Assembly (NCBI GenBank): GCA_903907955.1
Contig: CAIVPZ010000002.1
Location: 1 to 54,795, forward strand
Source: an uncultured Acetobacteraceae bacterium
GTDB lineage: Bacteria > Pseudomonadota > Alphaproteobacteria > Acetobacterales > Acetobacteraceae
Direction: 5' to 3'
DNA: 54,795 nt
The translations under genes and the position numbers were made by a program. Below, piece by piece: positions 33,201 through 42,332 of this stretch. Within the stretch, counting starts at the first letter, position 1, and every line of letters starts with the position of its first letter. Below the pieces are notes generated by a model, which saw only the letters and a list, made by a program, of their open reading frames with translations, was not told the DNA's origin and searched no databases.

Positions 33201-36200
33201 ACGCCCATTTCCATGGTGGTGGAACAGTTCAACACGTTGATGCGGCCGTCCTTGAAGGCAGCCTCGTAGGCGCGTAGGCGCGTGGATGGCTGTTGCGCGG
33301 AGTGCTCGGCGATCCGCACATATGGCGAGAGCAGGGCAAGGCGGTCGATGATGTCGGTCCACAGGCCACGTGCCCGCAAGCCGGCCACCGCCTCATCGTG
33401 CCGAAGCCATGTTTCAACATCCTCACGGGCTTCGCGGTTATCGGCCGTGCGTAGCCATGGCACCGGAAGACGCGGCATGACAATTGGCTCGCAGCGCACT
33501 CGCTCCCGCGGTTGGGTTCCCTGCGTCAGATATGGCGTGATGCCCCGGAAACACCGATCAAGCAGTCGCGTGGTGACGGGGCAAAGCCAGGCGCGTTCTA
33601 CCGGGACAATTTCCGCCGAGGTCAGGTCAAGCTTGAATGCGCCATCCGACAGGCCTTGCAGGGCGACGCTGCGCAACGCTCGCCAGGCTCCATCGAGCAC
33701 CTCGTTGACCGCCTCGCGTGTGCCACCATCGTCGAGGTCTAACCCGAAGCCATCACGCAACAACAACACCGGCCGGCTCGTCCGGCCGCCGCGCTTGGAA
33801 AGGCGCGGCCAGACCATCTCCCAGCGTTCCGCCTCGCGGGCCAGGTTCCACGGCAGGAAAGACCGCATCCAAACACGTTGGCCCGTCCAGCGCACCAGTC
33901 CGCTGTCGATATGGACCGCGGCGTTCACACGGACGAAGTAGGTGATGACGATATGGAGGAAGTCACGCCAGTCTGCGACCGTTGCTCCCTGCGCACGGAA
34001 CAGCGGAGGCAGGAAGGCCTCTCCAACTCGTTCGATCGCTGGGAATCTGAGCGCGGCAAGCCCTAACGTCTCAAGGTTGTTCGCCCGCATCGGGCGTCGG
34101 ATAAATTCCGTGTACAAGTACAGCGCCGCGAGTTCCCGCGGCTCGGCAAAGCGCGGCTCACGCTCGCGCCAAAACTGGCGGAGCTCCAACTCTTCCTGCA
34201 ACAGCGCTGCAAGCCGGTCGCGCATGTCGGCCCACGCGACGGGATCGGAGGAGGACAGCGCATCGCGCTGGTGACAAAGCTCAGCCAGACGCTGCGCAAG
34301 CATGCCGGTCAGCAGCGCGGGCGGGAGCGCCTCGTATTGGGCGATTTCCGCTGCCAGGCAGGCATGATCTCGTGCCTCCTTGCGCTCCTGTAAGCGGTGC
34401 CAGATCCGTGCACGGGCAAAGTTACGCTCGGCATCCTGCTGCCAGGAGGCTGCGAAGCGCGCCGTTCCCTGTCGGTTGTCCGTGAAGGTGATAAGCTGCC
34501 GGCCATCATGCGGACGCCGCTGGGTGCTCTGTCGATGTGCTGGCGCCGCATCGAGCAGGACGTTGCCGGCGGTGCCGACGAAGAACGGGCCACCCAGCCG
34601 TATTCCGCGGAACAACTGGCGGCGTGCGGAACCGCCACCGCAACAGGGGCAGAACTCGGCGCCGAAGCGAGCGAGGCGCAGCGTATCCGGCCCAGCGGCA
34701 TCGCGCACCTCACCTGTGCGCGCCACCACGTTAAGAAAGCCGACCGACTGGGCCATCGCCGCGGCCAAGCCAGCGGGCAGCAGCAATACCCGGTCCGGGG
34801 GCGGAGACGGTTCTTCGTCGTCGTCGCCGTCATCGTCATCCGATCCCAGGGCGAACTCGTCCACCGCCTCGGCATCGCGCCACCGTTCGATCCTGGTGAC
34901 GCCACCGTCCTGACCGGCCGTGAGGAAAGGCTGGCCGCAGTCGTCGCACAGCACCACGTCCAGCGTGCGGGCGCCGCAATGGTCGCACACCGTCCGGTCC
35001 CTCTCGAACACGGCGCCGAACGGCCATGCTGGATCATCGAGCTTGGTTCCGGCGCGCCCCGGACAGGACGGGTCAATGCAGGCGAAAACGCCCGCCTGCG
35101 CGCGATGGAACAGATGCAACCGCAGTGGCAGGAACGCCGTTCCCCCAGGTCCGGAGGGTAGGATGCCCCGCTCCAGCAGATCGGTGACGGAGCCCGGCGC
35201 CACGCACTCGGCTAGGTCGCCGAGCTTGGCCGGTCCTTCGGCCAGCCGTGCATGCAACGCCCTGGCAGCCGGGTCCACAGCCAGCCCATCGAAGCCGGTC
35301 GCCGGAAGCGGGGGGACGAACTTGTCGCCGACAATGACGTCGACTCGTGTCCGATCCGTGCCGGAGAGTTGCTGCAGGAACTCGCCGAGCTGAGCCTCGA
35401 TATCCTTGCCGTCTCCCAGCGTCGCGGAGGTAGCAATGAAGCTGACATCCTTCGGCGTCACGCCGAAGGCGTGCAGCGTGCGGCGCAGCAGCATCGTCAT
35501 CTCGGCCGCCTGCGAGCCGAGATAGCTGTGCGCCTCATCAAGCACCACCCACCGGAGGCGGCCGCGCGATGCCTGCACGATGGGTGCGTCATTCGCGCGC
35601 ACCAGCATGTATTCGAGCATCGTCGCGTTGGTCACCAGGATGGGCGGCGGCTCGGCGCGCAGGCTGGCTCGGTCGCGAACCTCGTGGGGGTGCCGCAGCC
35701 GCTCGGATTGCCGCCGCTCCTCCGGCGTTTCGCCGTTGTACAGGCAAAACCGGATGTCACCGCCGAACGGTGCGGTCCAGTCGGCCAACCGGTCGCGCTG
35801 GCTCGCAATCAACGCATTCAGGGGATACAGCAGCAGTGCCCGAACGCCGCTCAGGCGGCCGTGCACGCTCCGCTCGCGCACCAGCGAGTCCAGGATCGGC
35901 ACCAGGAACGCCTCGGTTTTTCCTGAACCTGTGCCCGAAGAGACCAGCACCGAGCGGGCCGGCTGGGTGGTAAGCTGCCGCCATGCGCGCTCCTGGTGCG
36001 TGTAGGGCCGCACATCCAATCCGAGCGTGCTGCGCGTGGGACGATCGTCCGGATCGAGCGGTGCGGTTTCCGCCAGCGCCAGGGCAGTCTCCTGCCGCAG
36101 CAGCCCCTCGGCAACCAGGTCGGCGATCGTGGCCGTGCTGGCACGATGGCCGAACGCCGCTTCCAGCACCGGGTCGGCAAGCAAGGACCCCACCGTGCCT

Positions 36201-36328
36201 GCCGGGCGCGACAACACCGCGCGCAGGTGCTCGCGCAGCGGCGTGTTGACGATGCGGGACAGGCCGATAGCGGCTTCGGCCGCTCGCCCGGTGAGGCGGT
36301 CGATGAGGGGGAAGATGCGTGGCGACAT
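30263..36328 (-). CDS. druE: Druantia DruE, giant DEAH helicase with DUF1998
   Basis: 2021 aa. Helicase lobe 1: SSGTGSGKTEAF (residues 130-141), DEAH in VVLDEAHSYLG, ATSATLGDG. Lobe 2: TTMEMGVDIGGIGTVAM and QRVGRAGRR. Cys pairs in the insert (CIDPSCPG; CDHCGARTLDVVLCDDCG) look zinc-binding. DUF1998 near residue 1600 has MFDTAAGGAGYA and CERACPACL. A ~380-residue C-terminal extension of unknown function follows. Size and domains fit DruE, the protein common to all Druantia types; with DruH upstream it defines type III. It starts 12 bp after druH and converges on the 344-aa gene. Confidence 0.88.
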   Translation of the reverse strand: MSPRIFPLIDRLTGRAAEAAIGLSRIVNTPLREHLRAVLSRPAGTVGSLLADPVLEAAFGHRASTATIADLVAEGLLRQETALALAETAPLDPDDRPTRSTLGLDVRPYTHQERAWRQLTTQPARSVLVSSGTGSGKTEAFLVPILDSLVRERSVHGRLSGVRALLLYPLNALIASQRDRLADWTAPFGGDIRFCLYNGETPEERRQSERLRHPHEVRDRASLRAEPPPILVTNATMLEYMLVRANDAPIVQASRGRLRWVVLDEAHSYLGSQAAEMTMLLRRTLHAFGVTPKDVSFIATSATLGDGKDIEAQLGEFLQQLSGTDRTRVDVIVGDKFVPPLPATGFDGLAVDPAARALHARLAEGPAKLGDLAECVAPGSVTDLLERGILPSGPGGTAFLPLRLHLFHRAQAGVFACIDPSCPGRAGTKLDDPAWPFGAVFERDRTVCDHCGARTLDVVLCDDCGQPFLTAGQDGGVTRIERWRDAEAVDEFALGSDDDDGDDDEEPSPPPDRVLLLPAGLAAAMAQSVGFLNVVARTGEVRDAAGPDTLRLARFGAEFCPCCGGGSARRQLFRGIRLGGPFFVGTAGNVLLDAAPAHRQSTQRRPHDGRQLITFTDNRQGTARFAASWQQDAERNFARARIWHRLQERKEARDHACLAAEIAQYEALPPALLTGMLAQRLAELCHQRDALSSSDPVAWADMRDRLAALLQEELELRQFWREREPRFAEPRELAALYLYTEFIRRPMRANNLETLGLAALRFPAIERVGEAFLPPLFRAQGATVADWRDFLHIVITYFVRVNAAVHIDSGLVRWTGQRVWMRSFLPWNLAREAERWEMVWPRLSKRGGRTSRPVLLLRDGFGLDLDDGGTREAVNEVLDGAWRALRSVALQGLSDGAFKLDLTSAEIVPVERAWLCPVTTRLLDRCFRGITPYLTQGTQPRERVRCEPIVMPRLPVPWLRTADNREAREDVETWLRHDEAVAGLRARGLWTDIIDRLALLSPYVRIAEHSAQQPSTRLRAYEAAFKDGRINVLNCSTTMEMGVDIGGIGTVAMTNVPPSPASYRQRVGRAGRRSEPLAIAFTYCPDTPVGWHAFDRPDWPLRQRISPPRVALDSRVLVQRHMNAFLLSLFFGRRAMQALTLSAGEFFAPDQGEAAPAVGFRRWLSTDAAGDQELHGVIARLITGTGLAGVRNVPDRTAAAIERITEVWRAEREQLTVDLEAAPPGPAQRAIRIQAERMDGEYLLGDLARQAFLPGHGFPTDVVPFVTPPPPSSGHDQPQDRGREDGPRVRRYPSRALELALREYAPGADVVLDGVVYRSAGVTLNWKRPATAEAAAEIQSIRWFWRCRACGAGGDAIRRPDACTACGGEAIERQRTLRPAGFAVDPEASLTNAVEHVEFVPNPRPFVSASGGAWVALENPEIGRFRRDPDGPVVTISRGATGFGYAICLSCGRAEPETAEPAAVLAPHPRMSQHAPLRPRRRRSLRCDGIEQGFALQRHLALGHSRQTEVFELQFADAPGEDVVLTAAVALREALCRRLGIERDEVAVDAGRSAGADGQQCWSMWMFDTAAGGAGYAGSAATDIVGLLKSASAALGCLNQCERACPACLILRDTARVASRLDRKAAQAWLEEVLAALILPAEARVFGASGAQSMARMPLPVELARALGDDSDGTLVLVLHGRPAEWDLERWWAVPLIARVARDGVRVTLLAQPTSLGTIGFDATQALRSLVDRAGGVVEVAPWTVPPQPESLLAAVATRTGIRGWAAIRTDAGVPRMEPPAAVIRGDLPSLPSGGLAVDLRARMAALRPTVHRITIGSQLDGTVSEFGARFWKVLRQDTGIEADLAACGPPSRIEYDDRYLLSPITVRLLLGVLVALRRSMRAASGPAIPLVVRTLGDRGGSRAGMATGFRDDWPNLEARNQVLRQALTSAGFTVTLTPGARSDLPHARMLRLDGAHHQLEIVLDQGFGFWQPTRRVPFDFNAHEEQQVSALAMTQFAIAGEQDRVTELFVDLRQDFVTHA

Positions 36329-36340
36329 ACGGGCTGACTT

Positions 36341-39300
36341 TCAAGCTGCGTGCCGGGCCAGGCGCAGCAGCACGGCGAACAGGAAGTGGCTGTCGAACGC
36401 GTCTGGCGCGTCGTGCCGGCAGAACCGGATGGCAGAGACGGCGCGAGGTGGCAGGGCGGTGCCTGTCACGGCAGCGCGGGCAGCGATGTGCGCAGCCCCG
36501 GCGCGCACTTCCGCGGGCAGGTTCTCCCAATCCTTGCTGGTGGCGACCACCGTGTGCCATGCTTTCTCGTCCGGCGACGGACCGCAGAAGCTTTCGAACG
36601 GCCGCACCAGGGCTGCCAACCGGTCTCGCCCGACCTGGTTCTGGCCGTGCGGCAGGCCAAGCGCCTCGCGGGCTTCCCAAACACCCGCCATCGCCGGGGG
36701 GCAGAGGGCGGCGATGTCCTCCAGGCGGGATGCGAACAGAGTCGACGGCTCGATGCCGAAGCCGCGGTAATGCGTCGCCGTGGCCAGCACCGCCTCGCGC
36801 CACGCGGCTAGCGGCACGAGGCACCAGGCGAATGGCAGCTCGTCCTCCAGCGCCGCCAGACGGGCCAGTTGCGCGGGATCGGCGCGCAGCAGCCAGTGCA
36901 CCAGCAGCAACGGGCATTCCACCGCCCGGACCAGGGCATCGAAGAAGATCGCCGGGGCGTGCGCCGTGGCGGCGGCAAGGGTGGCGTCGAGAAAAAGCCA
37001 CTCCCGCACCGCCCGGTCGCTCACCGGCGCCTCTGCCAGCGCGCGCAGCGCCGCGGCATAGGCTGCGTTGCGGTCGTCCTGCGCACCGATAGCTGCCGCG
37101 GCGGCGAGTTCCCCTTGCGGGCTTTCCGCCGGCGCCGCACCGGGCCAGATGCTGGGCCGGACCCGGCTGGTCAGTCCCTCCACGCCAACGATCAGCCACG
37201 GGCCGGGCCTGTCCATGCCAGGCAGCTCCCATCCGCCCGCGGCGTCTCGCGGCAGTTGCGTCGCCGGCACTTCCGGATGCGCGAGCCCCAGCGCGGCCAA
37301 TTCGCCCGGCCGTTCGACCCTTTGTCCGGCGCGATCACAGATCTCGGCGCGTGCGGCGCCCTTGTTGAACACCAACGCCACATCGAAGGCGCCGGCCCGA
37401 ACGCCGGGACCATCGAGCCCGTTGCGGCGCACGTTCAGCCGGATTTCCGCATCGCGCTCGCCGGACGTTGCATAGAGCCGCCGCAGCTCTGGCTGCAGCC
37501 GGGCCAGCGGCAGTTCGTCCAGGAAAGCCAGCGTGCGCGCCAGCCGCACCCCTTGCAGCCGCCCGGCGACAACCGTCAGGTACGCCGCCAATTCAGCCCG
37601 GTCGTCTCCGGCGCCGCCGCGCGCGACCATGCGTCCCAGGTCCGGAAAGGTCACACTGGCGTTGGGTGGCAGCACGCGACCATCACCGCCGAGGAAGCCG
37701 CCATGCGCCAATGGCACGCGCAGCCGGTGGCGGAGGTCGAGGCCATCGGCAAGTCTGGTGTCCACCAGCACGTTCGCCGGCGGGAGGCCGTCAAAGTGGG
37801 CGCGCAGCACTGTCGCATCTGCATCGCGCTGCACAAGCTCCGCGCCTGGGTATTCCGGCAGCGCCGCCGCGACCTCGCCGAGGCCACGGATGTGCACCTC
37901 GGCGCCGTGCTGGATCGGCCGCACGGTCACCGAAGCGCCTGCCGGCAGTACCACCACGCGCCGGCTGTCGATGACGTCGTCGCGTTCGGCCAGGACAAGA
38001 TCGTTCTCGCCCAGTGGCAGCTTTGCCGGCGCCGGCGCCCAGGTCTGGCCGGAACGACGTGCCCGCCACATCAACCGATACCCCTGCGACTTGCCGGCAA
38101 TGGCGACCTGCGGCGGCCCCAGCGACACCAGGCCCGCCAGCACGGTCCAGCGCGGCGCGACGCCGTTAATGGTGATCTGCGGCAGGTCCGCCACCGCGAC
38201 ACCGGTCCGCAGCCGCACTGCGAGACGTTCGCCGGCGTCCCGCCACAGGGCCTCGCCCGTCACGTCATGCAGCGTGCGGGAGGTGCCGGTGAGCGGGCCG
38301 CACGCGGCCACCGTGCCGCTGCGCAGTTCGAACGCGCCGCGCGACGGATCGACTGCCACGAACAGCCGGTCGCCCGCCGTGCTGCGGCTGCCCTGGCCAA
38401 GAAACAGCAGGCGGTCGGCAGCATCTTCGTCGGGTTCGAACACCCAGGGCAGGTTGTCCAGCGCCTCGCCGCCTGGCAGCGCCAGGCGCTCGCGCTCCTG
38501 TCCGTCCACCACCAGGCGCGCCTCTGCCTGGATGTCGAAGGGAAGCGCGGGCAAGCCCGAATGGGCCGGACGGAACACCCAGCGTTCGCCGCCGTCATAT
38601 TCGACGATCGCGAAGGGGACGCCATCGACATGCAGACGTACTCGATCGGGCCGGTCCTTGGCCGAGAAGGGGGACCCCAGCGCGATCAGGCGCGGCAGCA
38701 GCCCGGATTCGACGGGGGCGAGGCACTGCCTCCACGCCTCTCCACGCCGCACCAGCACGCGACGGCAGAGTTTCCCCAGTTCGCGCAACGGCCGGTCCAC
38801 GGTCTTCGGCTGTCGCAACAGGCTCTGCACCAGCCGTTCCGCTGCTGCTTCAGACAGATCCAGCGGCAGCCGGTCACGCCATTCTGCCAGTGGGCCGGTC
38901 AGTGCCCCGGGACCGTGCTTCAGCAGCGCGTCACGGACGGGCTGCAAGGCGTACAGCAGGTCGCCGGCCAGGGCGATCGTGTCGGGGTGGCGCCAACTGG
39001 AGGGCAGGCGGTAGGCATTGCCCGCAGCGAGCGCGCCCACGGCCTCTGGCGTGGCTGCTCCGTAGCGATCGAGGTCGCGCTGGGTGCGGCGCAGGAAATC
39101 GCCGAATTCCGGCCGCGCCAGCAGGGCGGCGGGAATGCCGGCCTCGAACAACAGCGAATGCAGGAAGAGCCGGTCATCCCGGGCGCCGCGGCGCAACGGG
39201 CGCCGCCAGAACACCAGTCCGGCCTCGGCCAGGTCGCGCAACTCGTGCTGCGGGATGTCCAGTGCACCGAGCGCGTCGGTGATCGTCTGCCACGACCATG

Positions 39301-39559
39301 CGCCGCCCTGTTCGCGTCGCCGCAGGGTCTCGGCCGCGAACAGGCAGAACAGGGCTGCCAGCCGCGACGGCGCCGGCTGGCCCGGATGCAGGTGGCGGCG
39401 CACCACGCCGGCAAGATCGGTGTGGTCGTCGGCGGTGAGCCGGATGCGACAGAGCGGAAGGCCGCGCGGGAGGTCATCACGCCCAGCCGGGCCGCGCAAG
39501 CACTTGTAGATCCAGTAGGAGGCGGCGGTATCCGCCAGACGGTATTCCGCGGATGTCAT
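36341..39559 (-). CDS. druH: Druantia type III DruH-like protein
   Basis: 1072 aa directly upstream of a DruE helicase, the gene pair that defines Druantia type III. The N-terminus (ADTAASYWIYKCLRGPAGRDD) and overall length agree with the DruH (STY4851/ECs_5259-type) family. No catalytic motif is visible; the middle is beta-rich and the C-terminal 300 residues helical. It starts by a 4-bp overlap with hsdS, so it is co-translated with the R-M operon. Identification leans on gene order. Confidence 0.78.
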   Translation of the reverse strand: MTSAEYRLADTAASYWIYKCLRGPAGRDDLPRGLPLCRIRLTADDHTDLAGVVRRHLHPGQPAPSRLAALFCLFAAETLRRREQGGAWSWQTITDALGALDIPQHELRDLAEAGLVFWRRPLRRGARDDRLFLHSLLFEAGIPAALLARPEFGDFLRRTQRDLDRYGAATPEAVGALAAGNAYRLPSSWRHPDTIALAGDLLYALQPVRDALLKHGPGALTGPLAEWRDRLPLDLSEAAAERLVQSLLRQPKTVDRPLRELGKLCRRVLVRRGEAWRQCLAPVESGLLPRLIALGSPFSAKDRPDRVRLHVDGVPFAIVEYDGGERWVFRPAHSGLPALPFDIQAEARLVVDGQERERLALPGGEALDNLPWVFEPDEDAADRLLFLGQGSRSTAGDRLFVAVDPSRGAFELRSGTVAACGPLTGTSRTLHDVTGEALWRDAGERLAVRLRTGVAVADLPQITINGVAPRWTVLAGLVSLGPPQVAIAGKSQGYRLMWRARRSGQTWAPAPAKLPLGENDLVLAERDDVIDSRRVVVLPAGASVTVRPIQHGAEVHIRGLGEVAAALPEYPGAELVQRDADATVLRAHFDGLPPANVLVDTRLADGLDLRHRLRVPLAHGGFLGGDGRVLPPNASVTFPDLGRMVARGGAGDDRAELAAYLTVVAGRLQGVRLARTLAFLDELPLARLQPELRRLYATSGERDAEIRLNVRRNGLDGPGVRAGAFDVALVFNKGAARAEICDRAGQRVERPGELAALGLAHPEVPATQLPRDAAGGWELPGMDRPGPWLIVGVEGLTSRVRPSIWPGAAPAESPQGELAAAAAIGAQDDRNAAYAAALRALAEAPVSDRAVREWLFLDATLAAATAHAPAIFFDALVRAVECPLLLVHWLLRADPAQLARLAALEDELPFAWCLVPLAAWREAVLATATHYRGFGIEPSTLFASRLEDIAALCPPAMAGVWEAREALGLPHGQNQVGRDRLAALVRPFESFCGPSPDEKAWHTVVATSKDWENLPAEVRAGAAHIAARAAVTGTALPPRAVSAIRFCRHDAPDAFDSHFLFAVLLRLARHAA

Positions 39560-40875
39560 GGCGGAGCGCGCGTCCTGCGGCGCGTGCTGGTGGTCGGGGT
39601 GGCGCGCTGGCGGGCGAGTATCGCCGCGGCTGGTTCGTCCGCCCGGTCCTGGGGAACGAGTTCGCCCCGGAAGGCGCGGGCGAGGATGGATTGTTCCAGG
39701 CGGTCGAGCAGAGCGAGGGCGCGGGTGGCTTCGTGCTCGGCGCGCAACACGCCGGTGAGCTGCCGGCGCACACGCTTAGCCGTGTTGGACTGCTCCTGTA
39801 AGCCGGGCGCTAATAAGCGGACCGTCTCGAGGTCTGCCTGGGACACCTTCCAGATGCCAGCAGTCGTCTTTGCTCTCGCGACAATCTGCATGCGGACGGC
39901 CGGTGCGCCCCATGCGAGCGCCAGCCAGTCTGCATGGACCCTGCTGCGGTTGAACCGAAGACGGATCATTGTATCGGGAAATACGGTTGGCGCCTCTGGT
40001 TCCTCTGCGAAAGCGCCGCGTGCAAGTAGAGAAAGAGTTCCATTCCCGCGAGAGACGAAAAAATCACCTCTCTTCACGCAAAGCCTGCGTGCTTTCGCTT
40101 CCGGTATCTCGATATAGCGAACGCGAGACAGATCGAGACCGTCGAGACGCAGTGCGTCGAGACGGAGCGCGCGGATTCCTGGTGGTTCGTCGGACCCGCG
40201 GACGGATATGCCGTTGGCGGCAGGCTCGGCGAGGAGGTTCGCGACGGTTGTGCCGTCGCCAGCATCTTCCGGTGCCGGGAAGGCAGCCGCAAGGGAGCGT
40301 TCGCGATGGAGGCGGGCCAGCGGCGCCACCCGTTCGAGGTCGGCGCGGGCGCGGCGGGTGCGGGCGAACAGCGCCTCGATCCGCGCCACGATCCGGCGTT
40401 GCTCGGCAAGGGGAGGCACCGGGATCGTGACCGCCGCGAGAGCTTGTGCCGGAAGGTGCTTGATGGTCGTTCCGGTGAACGAGTCTGTCAGTGATCCGGT
40501 GGTTGCTGCGTAGCGAAGGAAGAAGGCGATCCAATCAGACGACAACGATTCTCCTGGTCGCACGCGGTGGATGGCCTTCTGGAACTTCAGATCAGTTGCG
40601 CCACCGCGCCAGACTGCTGCTCGTCCGGGTTCTCCCCCTTCGCAAACCAACACGTCACCATCACGGATCGAGAACTTTGCGGCCTCGTCATCTGTGAAGC
40701 GCATCGTCGCCAGATCGTCGGTATCGAACGATCCCCATCGGACGTTGATGTTTCGTAGATAGTGCAGCGGTCGCCCGTCCAGGTTGCGAGCCTTGTCAAG
40801 CATCTTACCAAGCTGAAGGTCCGCCACATCGCCTAATGGCAACGCTGTCCAGCCAGCCGCCGTCGCCTCGCTCAC
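39556..40875 (-). CDS. hsdS: type I restriction-modification specificity subunit
   Basis: 439 aa. Two target-recognition domains (residues about 9-150 and 205-360) separated by the conserved helical region PPLAEQRRIVARIEALFARTR (154-174), with a matching C-terminal conserved helix (LEQSILARAFRGELVPQD). TRD1 opens with WTALPLGDVADLQLGK. HsdS selects a bipartite DNA site for HsdM and HsdR. It overlaps hsdM and druH by 4 bp each. The site cannot be predicted from sequence alone. Confidence 0.93.
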   Translation of the reverse strand: MSEATAAGWTALPLGDVADLQLGKMLDKARNLDGRPLHYLRNINVRWGSFDTDDLATMRFTDDEAAKFSIRDGDVLVCEGGEPGRAAVWRGGATDLKFQKAIHRVRPGESLSSDWIAFFLRYAATTGSLTDSFTGTTIKHLPAQALAAVTIPVPPLAEQRRIVARIEALFARTRRARADLERVAPLARLHRERSLAAAFPAPEDAGDGTTVANLLAEPAANGISVRGSDEPPGIRALRLDALRLDGLDLSRVRYIEIPEAKARRLCVKRGDFFVSRGNGTLSLLARGAFAEEPEAPTVFPDTMIRLRFNRSRVHADWLALAWGAPAVRMQIVARAKTTAGIWKVSQADLETVRLLAPGLQEQSNTAKRVRRQLTGVLRAEHEATRALALLDRLEQSILARAFRGELVPQDRADEPAAAILARQRATPTTSTRRRTRAPP

Positions 40876-42332
40876 TCCGCCGCCTCCGGCAGCGCCGCGC
40901 CGTTCCCAAGTTCCCCGACCAGCCCTTCAATCTCCACCAGCGCCCGTTGCAGATGCGCGCGAATCGATTCGGCAATGTCTTCCGGTTCTTCCAGCGCATC
41001 CTCGGCCGCCTCGTCACCGCTGCGCAGCCAGGCGATGTCGAGATTGTCGGCGCGCGCCCGCACTTCCTCGCGCGTGAAACGGCGGAACCGCCCCTCCGGC
41101 CCCTGGTCCGTCCGCGCCGCCGCGCGGTTCGGATCGTCGCCATAGGCCGCCTCGAACGGGGAGAAATCCTCCACCCGCAGCGGGCGCGTCTTGCCATAGG
41201 CCGGCTGGCCGGCGCGCAGATCGTATACCCACACGGCTTTCGTCCCGCCGCGGTCACGGCGGCCGCGCGCGAAAAACAGCACGTTGGTCTTGACGCCCTG
41301 CGCATAGAAAATGCCGGTCGGCAGCCGCAGGATGGTGTGCAGGTCACACAAATCCATCAGCCACGCGCGCAACTCCCGCCCCGCGCCGTCGGCGAACAGC
41401 ACGTTATCCGGCACCACCACGCCGGCGCGTCCGCCGGGCTTCAGCGCCCGCACCACATGTTCCACGAAGGCAAGCTGCTTGTTGCTGGTGTCGGCGGTGA
41501 TGGTGAAGTTGGCCCGTGTCGGCCGCCCGCCGCCTTTCTTGGTGCCGAAGGGCGGGTTGGTCAGGATCAGGTCGGCCTGCCCCAGCGCCTCGCCGTCCGA
41601 ACCGAGCGTGTCACCGCTGCCCACGCCGTCGCCGCCGATGTCGTGCAGCATCAGATTCATCAGCAACAGCCGGTGCGTGTCGGGCACCAGTTCCAGCCCG
41701 CGGAACGCGGCCTCGCGCTGGAAATACTGCTGCGCGCTGGTCAGCTTGAACAGCTCATCCGTGTGCGCCTTGATCCAGCGGTCGGCGGCGACGAGGAAGC
41801 CGCCGGTACCGGCGGCGGGGTCCTGGATCACTTCGCCGGGTTGCGGCCTGAGCAGCCGGACCATGCAGTCGATCAGCGGGCGGGGGGTGAAATACTGGCC
41901 AGCGCCGGATTTCTTCTCGGCGGCGTTCTTTTCCAGCAGCCCCTCGTACAGGTCCCCAAGCCCCTCCTGTTTGGCGGAATACCAGTCCAGCCGGTCGATC
42001 TGGCTGACCAGTTCCTTGAGGTTGGCCGGCTTGCGCAGGCTGGTTTGCGCATCGGCGAAGATGGCGCGGATGGTGCCTTTGCCTTCGGTGCCGAGCTTCA
42101 GCAGCAGGGCACGGTAGTGGGTCAGCAGCGCCTCGCCCTCGCGCCGCGTCAGGTCGCCCCAGCGGAAGCCCGTCGGCAGGGTCGATTCGCGCTCGGTCTC
42201 CTGCAGCATCTTCAGGAACAGCAGGTAGGTCAGTTCGGTAACGTAGGCCTGATAGGTGATGCCGTCGTCGCGCAGGATGTTGCAGAGGCCCCACAGCTTC
42301 TGGACGATATCCCTGGTCGGTGTGCCGCTCAT
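40872..42332 (-). CDS. hsdM: type I restriction-modification N6-adenine methyltransferase
   Basis: 486 aa. Start ATG 42332 (MSGTPTRDIVQKLW) overlaps the hsdR stop as ATGA; the longer frame upstream is rejected because that part is antisense-like. The HsdM N-terminal domain is followed by methylase motif I DPAAGTGGF (171-179) and motif IV NPPFG. With HsdS it methylates adenine in the target, protecting host DNA. Complete in length. Confidence 0.94.
   Translation of the reverse strand: MSGTPTRDIVQKLWGLCNILRDDGITYQAYVTELTYLLFLKMLQETERESTLPTGFRWGDLTRREGEALLTHYRALLLKLGTEGKGTIRAIFADAQTSLRKPANLKELVSQIDRLDWYSAKQEGLGDLYEGLLEKNAAEKKSGAGQYFTPRPLIDCMVRLLRPQPGEVIQDPAAGTGGFLVAADRWIKAHTDELFKLTSAQQYFQREAAFRGLELVPDTHRLLLMNLMLHDIGGDGVGSGDTLGSDGEALGQADLILTNPPFGTKKGGGRPTRANFTITADTSNKQLAFVEHVVRALKPGGRAGVVVPDNVLFADGAGRELRAWLMDLCDLHTILRLPTGIFYAQGVKTNVLFFARGRRDRGGTKAVWVYDLRAGQPAYGKTRPLRVEDFSPFEAAYGDDPNRAAARTDQGPEGRFRRFTREEVRARADNLDIAWLRSGDEAAEDALEEPEDIAESIRAHLQRALVEIEGLVGELGNGAALPEAAE

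Noticed and set aside
36869-40117. 1082-codon plus-strand open frame
   Set aside because: Antisense to druH and hsdS, Arg/Gly-rich and without motifs.
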